NCBI GenBank assembly: GCA_015067315.1 | Contig: SVMR01000005.1 | Coordinates: 51,554-115,553, forward strand | DNA from: Oscillospiraceae bacterium | GTDB lineage: Bacteria > Bacillota > Clostridia > Oscillospirales > Ruminococcaceae | Length of the DNA stretch: 64,000 bases | Direction of reading: 5' to 3' | Shown: piece after piece, positions 26,985-37,677 of the stretch | Layout: each line of letters opens with the position of its first letter | Numbering within the stretch: position 1 is the stretch's first letter | Made by a program: the position numbers and the translations under genes | Notes under the pieces: model-generated | Databases searched by the model: none | Told to the model about the DNA's origin: nothing | What the model saw: only the letters and a program-made list of their open reading frames with translations

Positions 26985-27205
26985 GTCGGGTTAGGCTCCC
27001 TTGTGCAAAGGGAGCTGAATTTTGCCGAAGGCAAAAGACTGAGGGATTGTAACCCTGTCCAATTAAAAACGGCGGGAGCAAGCCCCCGCCCTACATTGAT
27101 TTTGTTTAACCACCGAAAAATAGCCGGTAATTTCAAAAGAATCCCCCGGTCACGCACTTATTCTTAAATGCGTGACAGCCCCCTTTGACAAGGGGACCTT
27201 TTTTG
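26985..27205. repeat. Interspersed hairpin repeat block
   Basis: 27085-27204 nearly matches 28227-28346. Confidence 0.85.
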
Positions 27206-27304
27206 TAACCACCCTTCCGTCTTTTGTTTACTTTTCGAACGGAACTTGTTCGCAAAACGATATTGTGATAATATGGATTCATTGAAAAAAGGAGGCTCGG
27301 AAAA

Positions 27305-28150
27305 ATGATTGACGAAAAACTCAAAAAAGAACTTATTGAAAAAGGCAGAAGATTCATGCACGGTTATCATGACAACGATCTGACCGCCGACGGCGATTTT
27401 AACCCTTCCGACCAACAGCTCCGCCTTCCCCAACCGCCCCTTTGCAAAGCTCCGATGGCGCCGGAATCCGAAAGAATCGCCCTTCCGCTTGATTTTTCCG
27501 GACTTGAACTCAAAAACGATATAATCGCCCTTATCCGTGACAGAAGAAGTTCGAGGGTCTATACCGAAGAAGACATGAGCATCGAAGAACTTTCCTTCCT
27601 CCTTTGGGCAACCCAGGGAATCAAAAGCATCCGCGGAAAAAGCTATGCCACAATCCGGACAGTTCCCTGCGGCGGCGCAAGGCATGAATTTGAAACCTAT
27701 CTTATGGTAAGAAAAATTTCCGGTCTTGCGGAAGGAATCTATCACTATCTTCCGATGGAGCATGCAATCGAATTTCTCGGAAAACCGGAAAACATCGAAG
27801 AAACAATAAACGATACCCTTTGCGGCCAGAAATGGGCAGAAAAGGCAAACGTTGTTTTCTATTGGACAATGGTTGCCTACCGCGCTGAATGGCGTTACGG
27901 AACCCATTCCCACCGGGTTGCGCTTCTTGATGCGGGTCATCTTTGCCAGAATCTCTATCTTGCGGCAACCGCTCTCGGAATCGGAACCTGCGGAATCGGC
28001 GCTTTTTCCCATGATGAATGCTGCAGGGTTTTCGGAATCGACGGAAACGAGGAATATATGGTTTATACCGCTCCCGTCGGAACGGTAAGAGAGGAAGATA
28101 AAGCCGCCGAAGCCGCTTTCTATAAATTCGTCGAGGACGAAGGTCTTTGA
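27305..28150 (+). CDS. SagB/ThcOx-type nitroreductase family protein
   Basis: IRDRRSSRVYTEEDMSIEELSFLLWATQGIK...RTVPCGGARHEFETYLMV...GIGTCGIGAF. Confidence 0.9.
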   Translation: MIDEKLKKELIEKGRRFMHGYHDNDLTADGDFNPSDQQLRLPQPPLCKAPMAPESERIALPLDFSGLELKNDIIALIRDRRSSRVYTEEDMSIEELSFLLWATQGIKSIRGKSYATIRTVPCGGARHEFETYLMVRKISGLAEGIYHYLPMEHAIEFLGKPENIEETINDTLCGQKWAEKANVVFYWTMVAYRAEWRYGTHSHRVALLDAGHLCQNLYLAATALGIGTCGIGAFSHDECCRVFGIDGNEEYMVYTAPVGTVREEDKAAEAAFYKFVEDEGL

Positions 28151-28204
28151 TAATTTATAATTCACAATGCATAATGCAGAATTATAAATTTAAATTGAAA
28201 GTTG

Positions 28205-28460
28205 AAAGTGTAGGGCGGGGGCTGCTCCCGCCCTACATTGATTTTGTTTAACCACCGAAAAATAGCCGGTAATTTCAAAAGAATCCCCCGGTCACGCACC
28301 TGTTCTTAAATGCGTGACAGCCCCCTTTGACAAGGGGGCCTTTTTTACAAAAAAACAGGCGGATAATATCCGCCCCTACATTGGTTCAATAAAACCCGCC
28401 GCAAAAAAATCCCTCCTCCACCATCTACAATGGTCCCCCTCCTCCTCTGAGGAGGTAAAA
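28205..28460. repeat. Interspersed hairpin repeat block
   Basis: CCCGCCCTACATTGATTTTG..GTCACGCAC..GCGTGACAGCCCCCTTTGACAAGGGGGCC. Confidence 0.85.
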
Positions 28461-28511
28461 ACAAGTGCGGATAATATCTGCCCCTGCATTTTATTAACTT
28501 TAAATTTTCAA

Positions 28512-28544
28512 CAAAAAAGGACACCTTGCGGTGTCCTTTTTTAA
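28512..28544 (-). terminator. Terminator of ackA
   Basis: AAAAAAGGACACC-TTGC-GGTGTCCTTTTTT. Confidence 0.85.
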
Positions 28545-28554
28545 TCGGATGAAA

Positions 28555-29760
28555 TTATTTTCCGAAAACGATTTCAACAGTATCCTGTGCAATCATGAGT
28601 TCTTCGTTGGTGGGGATTACCCAAGCTTCAACTTTGCTGTCGCCGGTGGAGAATTTTGCTTCTTTGCGGCTTGCGTTGTTGTTGAGTTCTTCGCCAATGG
28701 AAAGACCGAGATATTCCATGTCGGAGCAAACTGCGCCGCGCTGTACAGCGGAGTTTTCGCCGATACCGCCGGTGAAGATGATTGCATCTACGCCGCCCAT
28801 TGCTGCTGCGTAACCGCCGGCAATTTTCTTGATCTGATATGCGAACATATCAAGAGCAAGCTGTGCTCTGTGGTTGCCTTCTGCTGCTGCGTTTTCAAGG
28901 TCGCGGCAGTCGGAGGAAATTCCGGAAATTCCGAGGAAGCCGGATTTTTTGTTCATGAGGTTGCTCATCTGTTCGGGAGTAAGACCTTCTTTGTCCATAA
29001 CGTAAGTTACAACAGAGGGGTCAATGCCGCCGCAGCGGGTTCCCATTACGAAACCGTCAAGAGGGGTAAGGCCCATGGAGGTGTCGCATACTTTGCCGTC
29101 TTTAACTGCGGAAAGGGAAGAACCGTTGCCGAGGTGGCAGATGATGAGTTTGGTTCCTTCGGGATCTTTGCCGGTGATTTCGAAATATCTCTTGGTGATG
29201 AAGCGGTGGGAAGTTCCGTGGAAGCCATAGCGGCGGATGGAATATTTTTCATAATATTCATAAGGAATGCCGAACATGTATGCTTTTTCGGGCATGGTCT
29301 GATGGAAGGAGGTGTCGAAAACAGCAACCATGGGGGTGTCTTTTCCGAAAACTTCCTGGCAAGCTGCCATTGCAACAGCCTGAGGCGGGTTATGGAGAGG
29401 ACCAAGATCACGGAATTTAACGCCGATATCTTCGATAAGTTCATCGGTTACGATGGTGGAAGCTTTGTATTTTTCGGAACCATGGAGAACACGGTGGCCG
29501 ATTGCTTTGATTTCGCTGATGTCGGAAACAACTTTGTTTTCACCTTCGGTAAGGAGTTTAACAAGTTCTTCGAATGCTTCTTTATGGGTGGGGAAGCTTA
29601 CATCATATTCTGCTTTATAGCCTGCTTCGGTTTTGTGGCTGATTCTGCCGTCGATGCCGATTCTTTCGCAAAGACCTTTTGCAACGACATCCTGGGTATC
29701 CATCTCAATAAGCTGATACTTAAGAGAGGAGCTGCCTGCGTTAATAACAAGTACTTTCAT
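28555..29760 (-). CDS. ackA: Acetate kinase
   Basis: MKVLVINAGSSSLKYQLIEM, GHRVLHGSEKY, AVFDTSFHQTMPEKAY, GFHGTSHRFI, TGGIGENSA. Confidence 0.97.
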   Translation of the reverse strand: MKVLVINAGSSSLKYQLIEMDTQDVVAKGLCERIGIDGRISHKTEAGYKAEYDVSFPTHKEAFEELVKLLTEGENKVVSDISEIKAIGHRVLHGSEKYKASTIVTDELIEDIGVKFRDLGPLHNPPQAVAMAACQEVFGKDTPMVAVFDTSFHQTMPEKAYMFGIPYEYYEKYSIRRYGFHGTSHRFITKRYFEITGKDPEGTKLIICHLGNGSSLSAVKDGKVCDTSMGLTPLDGFVMGTRCGGIDPSVVTYVMDKEGLTPEQMSNLMNKKSGFLGISGISSDCRDLENAAAEGNHRAQLALDMFAYQIKKIAGGYAAAMGGVDAIIFTGGIGENSAVQRGAVCSDMEYLGLSIGEELNNNASRKEAKFSTGDSKVEAWVIPTNEELMIAQDTVEIVFGK

Positions 29761-29947
29761 GTTTTTCTAACCTCCAAGTATGTTGTCCCGACAAATTTTC
29801 CTTAAACTTCCGGCCACAGCAAAGCTGGCCTTCATTGACATTCGGGTGACAATTATATATTATTACATTATAAAGCAAAATGCAAGAAAAAACCGTTAAA
29901 AAGTTGATTAAAACATTGTTTCTTTGGAAAAAACGGAGGAAATATAT

Positions 29948-31144
29948 ATGAAAATCGCAGGAATCATAGCCGAATACGACCCTTTTCATAACGGGCACGC
30001 TTACCATATCGCAAAAACAAAGGATATGGGCGCGGATGCGGTTGTTGTCGTAATCGGCGGCGAATTCACCCAAAGGGGCGAACCTGCCTGGTGCTCAAAA
30101 TATACAAGAGCGAAAGCCGCCCTTCTTTGCGGGGCGGATCTTGTTCTCGAAATGCCCGTTCCCTATGCGGTCGGTTCCGCGGAAAAATTCGCCGAAGGCG
30201 GAATTTCCGTTCTCGATGCGCTTAAATGCGTTGACGTGCTCAGCTTCGGAAGCGAAAGCGGCGACGCGGAAAAAATAATGGAATTTGCAAGACTTTCTGA
30301 ACGGGAGGATTTTATCGAAGAATACAAAAAAGCCCTTTCCGAAGGGATTTCTTCCGCGGCCGCAAGAGAAAAAGCCGCGGGAAAACTTGTGCCGGAACTT
30401 TCTTCCGTTGCCACGAATCCAAACGATACTCTCGGGGCGGAATACTGCAAATGGCTGCTCCGTCTTGGAAGCAAAATAAAACCGAGCACCGTTAAAAGAT
30501 ACGGCGCGGGTCACGGCGAAGCGGCGGTGCTCAAAAGCGGAATCGCCTCCGCAACCTATCTGCGTTCCTTCGGCGAACCGGAGGATATTTTCCCCTTCGT
30601 GCCGTATAAATGCTATGAACTTCTTGCGAAGGATTACCGGGAAGGCAAGCTTCCCTTCAGCGAAAAGAAAATCGAACCGGCCGTTCTCGCGGTGCTTCGG
30701 ACTATGGAGGAAGAGGACTTTGAAAAAGTGCCGGACTGCGCCGCCGAAGGGCTTTATCATCGGGTTTTTGATGCCGTTCAGGAAGCGGCGAATCTTGATG
30801 AACTCTGTCTTTCAATAAAAACAAAACGCTATGCCATGAGCAGGGTAAAGCGTATCGTTGCCGGCGCGTTTCTCGGTCTTGATTCCTCGGTGCTCAAAAA
30901 CGCAAAGCTTCCCTATATCCGCGTGCTCGGAATGAACGAAACCGGCGCCGCGGTGCTCAAAGAGGCAAAAGCCGCCGGATGCGAGCTTCCGGTTTCCGCT
31001 TCCCTTGCGGATCTGGAAAAAACTTCCGAAACGGCGGCGCTTTTTGCAAAACTTGAAAATAAGGCGGAAAATCTTTGGCAGCTCGGTCTTCCGAAGCCGG
31101 GAAAATGCGGAATCGCATATACTTCGAAGATCATCAAAACCTGA
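29948..31144 (+). CDS. tmcAL: tRNA(Met) cytidine acetate ligase family protein
   Basis: MKIAGIIAEYDPFHNGHAYHI, GGEFTQRGEPAWCSKYTRAKAALLCGADLVLEMPVPYA. Confidence 0.9.
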   Translation: MKIAGIIAEYDPFHNGHAYHIAKTKDMGADAVVVVIGGEFTQRGEPAWCSKYTRAKAALLCGADLVLEMPVPYAVGSAEKFAEGGISVLDALKCVDVLSFGSESGDAEKIMEFARLSEREDFIEEYKKALSEGISSAAAREKAAGKLVPELSSVATNPNDTLGAEYCKWLLRLGSKIKPSTVKRYGAGHGEAAVLKSGIASATYLRSFGEPEDIFPFVPYKCYELLAKDYREGKLPFSEKKIEPAVLAVLRTMEEEDFEKVPDCAAEGLYHRVFDAVQEAANLDELCLSIKTKRYAMSRVKRIVAGAFLGLDSSVLKNAKLPYIRVLGMNETGAAVLKEAKAAGCELPVSASLADLEKTSETAALFAKLENKAENLWQLGLPKPGKCGIAYTSKIIKT

Positions 31145-31215
31145 AAACAGTTGAAAAAAGCAAAAATCCGTGATATATTGATTTTAAGGATAAAAAACGA
31201 TTGGGGGAAGATGAA

Positions 31216-33096
31216 ATGAAAAAAATCTTTTCGGTAATTGCCGCGGTTATTATGATGCTTATCCTCGGAATAACCGTATATGCGGCGGATTATTGCGTTG
31301 ACGAAGCGGGGATGTATATTTCTTTCCCCGTCGAATACGATATCCTCACCCCGGGTATGGATAAGGAAACATATATAAGCTACGGATATAACGACAGCTA
31401 TAATGACATAATGGCTTTTCTTGATGAAAACGCTTTTCTGCTTTACGGAATTTCCTGGGAAGGGGATTCCTATATATACGTGACGATGATTGAAAATTAC
31501 GGAATCAACTATGCTTCCTGCACCGAAGGCAAGCTTACGGAGGAAATGAACAAACTGAATGCTTCCGTTGTTGTTTCAAACGGATATACCGGTCACGAAA
31601 AGGAAATTGCAGAAATCGGACCCTATAAATTCGTAAAACTCCGTTATACCGATTCTGAAGGATATGAAAATATAATTTACGCCACCGCTTATGACAGAAA
31701 TCTTATTGCGATTGAATATATCTGTTCCGCCGAAACCTATTCGGAAGATTTTTATGAAATGGCAAAAAAATCCGCCGAAAGCATTGTTTTTGCGGATCTC
31801 ACAAAATCCGGAGCGGAAAACGAATCCGCCGCGGAGTATTACGTCGATGAGCTGGGCGCCTATGTTCCGGTTCCCGAAAAATATTACGTTATGATGACCG
31901 GATATACGGATGAAAGACTGCTTTCCGAATTCACCGAAGAAGAACTTGCGGAACTTGAAGCGGAAAACGCGGCAAACGAAAAATATCTGGTTCTTATGGA
32001 TGAAAGTTTTTCCCACTATATTTCGATTTTTATAAGTCCGGATCTTGACGGATTCGGAAGCAGAGCGGAATATTTTGAAACGGTGAAGGCAGCCTATTCC
32101 GGAAGCAATGTCGAAATTCTTGAAGAAGAGATTATTCAGTTCGGGGAAGAGGAATATTTAAGAATCCTCTATAATGAGTTTTCCGAAGGATACAGAGGAA
32201 GCGCATATTTCACCCTGCGCGACGGAAAGATGATAGCCTATACCCTTGCGGTTTCCTTCGGCGAACTTACCGAAAGGCTTGAATATGAACTTTATTCAAT
32301 GGTAAAAAACACCCGCTTCGGCGAAAAGGAAGTTCCCTTCGAGGAAACGGAAGCTTTTGTTTATACCGATGAAAACCTCGGTTTTTCCTTTAACGTTCCG
32401 AAAAACTGGGTCCGGGAGGAAACTTCGGATGCAATCGAAGGGCTTGGAAACGTAAGCGCGATTTATTTTCATTCCGCAAAGAATCCGGAACAGGTTATAA
32501 TCTTCACGGGAATGTCGATGATTGATTTCGTAAGCGACATCACTTTTGGAATGGTCGAATTTTCCGGAGAGGAACTGGACGTCCTTACCGAAAAGGAATT
32601 TGCGAATGCTTTTGATCTTCCGGAAGAAAGCATCGGAAGAAAAACCTTCGGCGAAGTTGAATATATGATTGCGGAAACGGAAGTTTCCGGAACAAAAGCC
32701 GTTTATGCCGGAACAATCAAAAACGGAATCTATTACGTTTTCACCTTCATGGGCGAAACGGAAGGCGAATTCTATTCCGATTTTGTTTCAATAATCGAAT
32801 CGGTGGAATATGCCGAAGCGCCCGTTCCCGAAGGTTCAGGAGTTCCGGAAGAAGCAAAAGGAATCGTAACAACGGTTGTTATCGTTATTGCGGTAACAGG
32901 TTTTATTGTCCTCGGCGGAATTGTTGCTGCGCTTGTTTTCGCAATGAAAAAATCCGGAAAGAAAAAGGAAGCAGAAAAAGTTTTCCCGCCCGAAGAAAAT
33001 ATTGAAAAGGCTCCGGAAAAAATAATCTGCCCTTCCTGCGGAGCGGAAATTGAAGCAGGAAATTCCTTCTGCACAAACTGCGGCGCAAAACTTTAA
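31216..33096 (+). CDS. Secreted/membrane protein with C-terminal TM and zinc-ribbon
   Basis: Signal peptide, repeated Y[CY]VDE..Y[IV][PS][VF]P modules, C-terminal TM then CPSCGAEIEAGNSFCTNCGAKL. Confidence 0.8.
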   Translation: MKKIFSVIAAVIMMLILGITVYAADYCVDEAGMYISFPVEYDILTPGMDKETYISYGYNDSYNDIMAFLDENAFLLYGISWEGDSYIYVTMIENYGINYASCTEGKLTEEMNKLNASVVVSNGYTGHEKEIAEIGPYKFVKLRYTDSEGYENIIYATAYDRNLIAIEYICSAETYSEDFYEMAKKSAESIVFADLTKSGAENESAAEYYVDELGAYVPVPEKYYVMMTGYTDERLLSEFTEEELAELEAENAANEKYLVLMDESFSHYISIFISPDLDGFGSRAEYFETVKAAYSGSNVEILEEEIIQFGEEEYLRILYNEFSEGYRGSAYFTLRDGKMIAYTLAVSFGELTERLEYELYSMVKNTRFGEKEVPFEETEAFVYTDENLGFSFNVPKNWVREETSDAIEGLGNVSAIYFHSAKNPEQVIIFTGMSMIDFVSDITFGMVEFSGEELDVLTEKEFANAFDLPEESIGRKTFGEVEYMIAETEVSGTKAVYAGTIKNGIYYVFTFMGETEGEFYSDFVSIIESVEYAEAPVPEGSGVPEEAKGIVTTVVIVIAVTGFIVLGGIVAALVFAMKKSGKKKEAEKVFPPEENIEKAPEKIICPSCGAEIEAGNSFCTNCGAKL

Positions 33097-33126
33097 AAAA
33101 AGAACCGCAGAAAAATAAAAATATTT

Positions 33127-33168
33127 AAAAAATCCCCGTTTTGATGCAACAAAACGGGGATTTTTTTG
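33127..33168 (+). terminator. Rho-independent terminator
   Basis: AAAATCCCCGTTTT-GATGC-AACAAAACGGGGATTTTTTT. Confidence 0.8.
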
Positions 33169-33210
33169 CACTATATATTCAGAAAACAATTCCGGAAGGA
33201 CGTGACGGCT

Positions 33211-34998
33211 TTGAAAAAATTCATAATTGCTCTTATTCTTGCTTTTGTTCTCTGCTCCTGCGGAACGGCGGAACCGGTTGTTGAAGAACCCTCTTCGGAA
33301 AATTCCGTTTCCGCTTCTTCGGAACAGGAACAGATTTCCGGCGGCGCAACGCCAATGGTGACGTACAGCATAACCGAAAAGGTCTGTAAAATTGCCGAAG
33401 AAAAACTTATAACGTATTTTACCGAAAATCCCCGTATTCCCGAAGAACTCGGGATTTCCCAGAAAATATCGAATATTGAAGCAAGCGAAAACAAAACTTT
33501 TGAGTTTGATTTGACTTTAAGCCGGGGCGGAAAGGAAATCACGAAAAACATCCGCGGATTCTGGGTGCAGTCCTACGGTGATGAGCCGAATCTTAACTGG
33601 GGCGGATATTGCCTTACAAACAACGGTTATCTTGCAATTTGCGGAACGAATCAGCTTTTTTTGATAAATCCTGAAGATTTTTCGCTTCTTGATACGGAAT
33701 TTGAACTTGATTCTTTAAAAACTCCGGGCTTCGATCTTTGGATAAACGGCGTTGCCTATGACGAAAAAACCGGATGGATCGTTTCCGCCGCAAACGGAAA
33801 ACCGGATATGCCCATGGATGAAGCAAGCATCTGGAAGATATTTGTTTTTGATGAAAACGGAAAGGAAATAAAAACTTACAGCCCGACGGCAAAAGCTCCT
33901 GCCGGCGGCTGGTCGGATTATACCGTTCCTTACGTTTCCCGGAACTGCGGAATTATCGAAAAAGACGGAGAGAATTATTATTGCTTCGGCGGATATTTTT
34001 ATTGCGTAAACAGCGGCGAAACTTTCAGCGGATATAAAATTTCCGATCCCTATGACGCAAGAACGAAAGATTATTCGGTTTATTTTTACCATAGCCGCAA
34101 CATAAGCAGAATTACGGAAGAAAATCCTTACGGGGAAGATCTCGGATACTATGCGGTTCTTAAAGACAGCAAAGAGAATATCCTTGCTTTTTTCCCGACA
34201 GGCGAAGACTATATTGAAGAATCCTGGGACGACGAAACCGGAAAACAGACTCTTACTCTTTTGCAAAGGGACGGACTTCGCTTTATCCTTATCAACAGCC
34301 TGCTCGGAAAGAGCATGGAACTGGATTTTGAGGAGGGAAAATACAGCCTTATCTATAATTACACGGATAAAAACCTTATTGAGCATACAGAAACCTCCGC
34401 GGACGGAAAATATTCCCTTTGGCAGGCGGGAGTTCAGGGCGGCGGCGAAGCCTATTTTTATGAAGTTGCCCTTAAAAACAACGAAACCGGGGAAATCCGC
34501 CGTATAGAAGCAAACGGCACCAATCAGGGAACTTTTTCTTACGAAGGTTTTTTGAAAAACGGGGATTTTTACGTTTTCAATTCCAAAAAGCTCAGAATTT
34601 ATAATCCGGAAACGGCAGAACCTGTTTTTGACCTTGAAAAGAATTTCAGCCTTGAAAACCGTATGCTCTGCACTTTCCGAAGAAACCCGGAAGATATGAG
34701 TTTTATTATCGTTTATCTGGATTATATCGAAGGCGGGGAATACGATGAGGAATCCTGGCCATGGATCGCGCCCTATGAAATAAAAATCGGATATTTTGAT
34801 AAGGACGGAAGACTCTTAAAATCTTTCGGCAGCGGAATTAAAGCAAGATATGATCATTTCGGATTTGAATATATTGAAATGCGTTATTCCGAAAAAGAAC
34901 TTCTTTTTGTGACAGGAGGCGGAAAGGGATTCAACGGAATTGAATTCACCTTTGACCGCAGAACCGAAACTTTTTCCGAAGTTGAGGAAGCGGAATAA
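33211..34998 (+). CDS. Putative lipoprotein, possible beta-propeller-like
   Basis: TTG start giving LKKFIIALILAFVLCSCGTAEP lipobox; GGAAGGA upstream. Confidence 0.7.
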   Translation: MKKFIIALILAFVLCSCGTAEPVVEEPSSENSVSASSEQEQISGGATPMVTYSITEKVCKIAEEKLITYFTENPRIPEELGISQKISNIEASENKTFEFDLTLSRGGKEITKNIRGFWVQSYGDEPNLNWGGYCLTNNGYLAICGTNQLFLINPEDFSLLDTEFELDSLKTPGFDLWINGVAYDEKTGWIVSAANGKPDMPMDEASIWKIFVFDENGKEIKTYSPTAKAPAGGWSDYTVPYVSRNCGIIEKDGENYYCFGGYFYCVNSGETFSGYKISDPYDARTKDYSVYFYHSRNISRITEENPYGEDLGYYAVLKDSKENILAFFPTGEDYIEESWDDETGKQTLTLLQRDGLRFILINSLLGKSMELDFEEGKYSLIYNYTDKNLIEHTETSADGKYSLWQAGVQGGGEAYFYEVALKNNETGEIRRIEANGTNQGTFSYEGFLKNGDFYVFNSKKLRIYNPETAEPVFDLEKNFSLENRMLCTFRRNPEDMSFIIVYLDYIEGGEYDEESWPWIAPYEIKIGYFDKDGRLLKSFGSGIKARYDHFGFEYIEMRYSEKELLFVTGGGKGFNGIEFTFDRRTETFSEVEEAE

Positions 34999-35012
34999 AA
35001 AAAACATAAACA

Positions 35013-35050
35013 AAAATGCGGACGCCCTCCGGCGTCCGCATTTTCTTTTT
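35013..35050. terminator. Terminator between convergent genes
   Basis: AAAATGCGGACGCC-CTCC-GGCGTCCGCATTTTCTTTTT. Confidence 0.85.
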
Positions 35051-35057
35051 TTAAAAA

Positions 35058-35414
35058 TTAAAGTTCTTTTTTCCAAAGACCGTGGAGATTGCAGTATTCG
35101 TAAACCGCAACGGCTTCATCTTCGGAAAGTTCGAATTTTGCTTCGGGAGCATCGCCCGGTTCAAGGTATTTTATCTGGAAGCCTTTTTTTGTTTCAAGAA
35201 GGATCCATTCGATATGGTGTTCCGGAAGCATGGGATGGGTGACTTCGCCGATTTTTACAAGAACGGCGGTTCCTTTAACTTCAACAGCGGGAACGTGTTT
35301 TTCCTGCGCCGCATCAACGGAACCGGGAACAAGTTCGGTTTTGTTGAGTTTTCCGTTCTGTTCGCCAAGGTTGAGAAGGATTTTGTCGCAGCTTTCACAT
35401 TTGTAAATCTTCAT
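35058..35414 (-). CDS. Desulfoferrodoxin / superoxide reductase family protein
   Basis: CESCDKILL, EKHVPAVEV, VTHPMLPEHHIEWILLET, CNLHGLW. Confidence 0.87.
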   Translation of the reverse strand: MKIYKCESCDKILLNLGEQNGKLNKTELVPGSVDAAQEKHVPAVEVKGTAVLVKIGEVTHPMLPEHHIEWILLETKKGFQIKYLEPGDAPEAKFELSEDEAVAVYEYCNLHGLWKKEL

Positions 35415-35444
35415 GGGGGCAATCTCCTTTTTTAAAAAATTATT

Positions 35445-35867
35445 TTATTCTTCGCATTCAACAACGCCGATGGGTCCGACGATGGGGAGCGGATCAACTC
35501 CAAGACGGGTGTAATAATCGGAAAGAGCGGATTTTACTGCCTGTTCAGCAAGAACGGAACAATGGATTTTAACTGCGGGAAGACCGTCGAGAGCTTCAAC
35601 AACGGCTTTGTTGGTGAGTTTAAGAGCGTCGTCAATGGATTTTCCTTTGATCATTTCGGTTGCCATGGAGCTGGTCGCAATGGCGGCGCCGCAGCCGAAA
35701 GTTTTGAATTTTACGTCAACGATGATTCCGTTTTCGATTTTGAGATACATTTTCATGATATCTCCGCATTTTGCGTTGCCGACTTCGCCGATTCCGTTTG
35801 CGTCGGGAATTTCGCCGACGTTGCGGGGATTGGAAAAATGGTCGAATACTTTTTCAGAATATAACAT
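35445..35867 (-). CDS. nifU: Fe-S cluster assembly scaffold NifU/IscU-like
   Basis: MLYSEKVFDHFSNPRNVGE..GNAKCGDIMKMYLKI..FGCGAAIATSSMATEMIKGK..IHCSVLAEQAV. Confidence 0.94.
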   Translation of the reverse strand: MLYSEKVFDHFSNPRNVGEIPDANGIGEVGNAKCGDIMKMYLKIENGIIVDVKFKTFGCGAAIATSSMATEMIKGKSIDDALKLTNKAVVEALDGLPAVKIHCSVLAEQAVKSALSDYYTRLGVDPLPIVGPIGVVECEE

Positions 35868-35897
35868 TTGCTTTTCCTCCGATTTTATGCAGGGATT

Positions 35898-37103
35898 TTA
35901 TTTCATCATGGTTACTTTTTTGTTTTCGCCCTTCATCATGGCTTCCCAAAGGGGGCTCATTGCGCGGAGCCTTTCGACAATTCCGGGAAGAACTTCAAGG
36001 ATATAATCGACGTCCTCTTCGGTCGTATCGTCGGAAAGGCTGATTCGAAGGGAGCCGTGGGCGGTTTCGTGAACAAGACCGAGAGCAAGAAGAACGTGGC
36101 TCGGGTCAAGGGAACCGGAAGTGCAGGCGGAACCGGAACTTGCGCAGATTCCCATCATATCAAGGCTTAAAAGAAGGCTTTCGCCCTCGATTCCTTCGAT
36201 TGAGATGTTCACGTTTCCGGGAAGGCGTTTTTCGCGGTCGCCGTTAAGGCGGGTGTGTTCGATTTTAAGGATATTGTCGATGAGTTTATCCCGGAGAACC
36301 TTGGTTTTTGCGCCCCGTTCCTCGATATTTTCGTTTGCGATCTGCATTGCTTTCGCAAAGCCCATTATTGCGGCAACATTTTCGGTGCCTGCGCGTTTTC
36401 CGCGTTCCTGACCGCCGCCGTCAATAAGGTTCGGAAGAAGAACGCCTTTTCTTACGTAAAGCATTCCGATTCCTTTCTGGGCGTGAATTTTATGTCCGGA
36501 AAGGGAGAGCATATCGACACCCAGTTCGTTAACGTCGATTTTAACGTGACCCATTGCCTGAACAGCGTCGGTATGGAACCAGATTTTGTGCTCGCGGCAG
36601 ATTTTGCCGATTTCGGCGATGGGCTGGATGGTTCCGATTTCGTTGTTTGCGAACATAATGGAAACAAGACCGGTGTCCGGGCGGATTGCGGCTTCAACGT
36701 CTTCGGGTTTCACAATTCCGTTTTCATAAACGGGAAGATAGGTAACTTCAAATCCCTGTTTTTCAAGGGCCTTGCAGGTATGAAGAATTGCGTGGTGTTC
36801 AAAAACGGAAGTGATTATATGTTTTTTGCCTCTTTTTGAAAGGGTCTGCATTGCGCCTTTAAGCGCCCAGTTATCGGATTCGGAACCGCAGGAAGTGAAA
36901 TAAATTTCGTTCGGTTCCGCGCCGATTGCGGCGGCGACGTCCTCATGGGCTTTTTTAAGCGCCCAGCCTGCCTCGCGTCCTTTTGAATATATGCTTGAAG
37001 CGTTGCCGTAGCCTTCGGTAAGCCAGGGCATCATTGTATCGAGAACTTCTTTGGAGATAGGAGTTGTTGCGGCGTTATCCACATAGACAAAACGTTTTTC
37101 CAA
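35898..37103 (-). CDS. nifS: Cysteine desulfurase NifS-like
   Basis: [76 protein letters not shown]. Confidence 0.95.
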   Translation of the reverse strand: MEKRFVYVDNAATTPISKEVLDTMMPWLTEGYGNASSIYSKGREAGWALKKAHEDVAAAIGAEPNEIYFTSCGSESDNWALKGAMQTLSKRGKKHIITSVFEHHAILHTCKALEKQGFEVTYLPVYENGIVKPEDVEAAIRPDTGLVSIMFANNEIGTIQPIAEIGKICREHKIWFHTDAVQAMGHVKIDVNELGVDMLSLSGHKIHAQKGIGMLYVRKGVLLPNLIDGGGQERGKRAGTENVAAIMGFAKAMQIANENIEERGAKTKVLRDKLIDNILKIEHTRLNGDREKRLPGNVNISIEGIEGESLLLSLDMMGICASSGSACTSGSLDPSHVLLALGLVHETAHGSLRISLSDDTTEEDVDYILEVLPGIVERLRAMSPLWEAMMKGENKKVTMMK

Positions 37104-37250
37104 AATTGGTTTCCTCCTTAATAATATTGACCTTTCGGTCTGCCGGATTTTATATTATACCATTTTTGTAGGAATTGCAATATATATTTGATAATATTTC
37201 CAAAAATTTTCAAATTATACCGCATTGCGTCCTTTCCGAAGGCGGATTCT

Positions 37251-37561
37251 TTTTTAATGCAGAATGCATAATGCATAATGCGGAATTAAAATTTAAAATT
37301 GATTGAATCGTCGTAGGGGCGACCTACCCCAAGGGTACTTCCTCGCACTTCGTGCTCAGGGCGCTATGTGGTCGCCCGAAAAGGCTTCCTTGTGCAAAGG
37401 GAGCTGGATTTTGCCGAAGGCAAAAGACTGAGGGATTGTAACCCTGTCCAATTACAAATCGGGCGGATAATACCTACATTGTTTCAATAACCTCATTGCG
37501 TTCCGCAAAAAACAGAAACACCCTTCCACCGCTTCGCGGTCCCCCTCCCCTCAAGGGGAGG
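37251..37561. repeat. Left copy of ~310-bp direct repeat
   Basis: Near identical to 39651-39967; few substitutions and one short indel near 37472. Confidence 0.93.
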
Positions 37562-37677
37562 CTGAAAAGATTTCCCGGAAATTGCATATTGAATATTGAT
37601 AAATCAACAACTTTATCACAAAAGTTACACAAAACCATGATATAAGTTTTTTTATAACTCATAAAGGTGGGATTTTC

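Noticed and set aside
28531-29805. + strand 424-aa ORF opposite ackA
   Set aside because: Shadow of the strongly supported acetate kinase gene on the minus strand.
31216-34998. Signal-peptide membrane protein plus lipoprotein as a secretion or signalling system
   Set aside because: Only adjacency and signal peptides support it; no recognisable functional domains beyond a zinc-ribbon.
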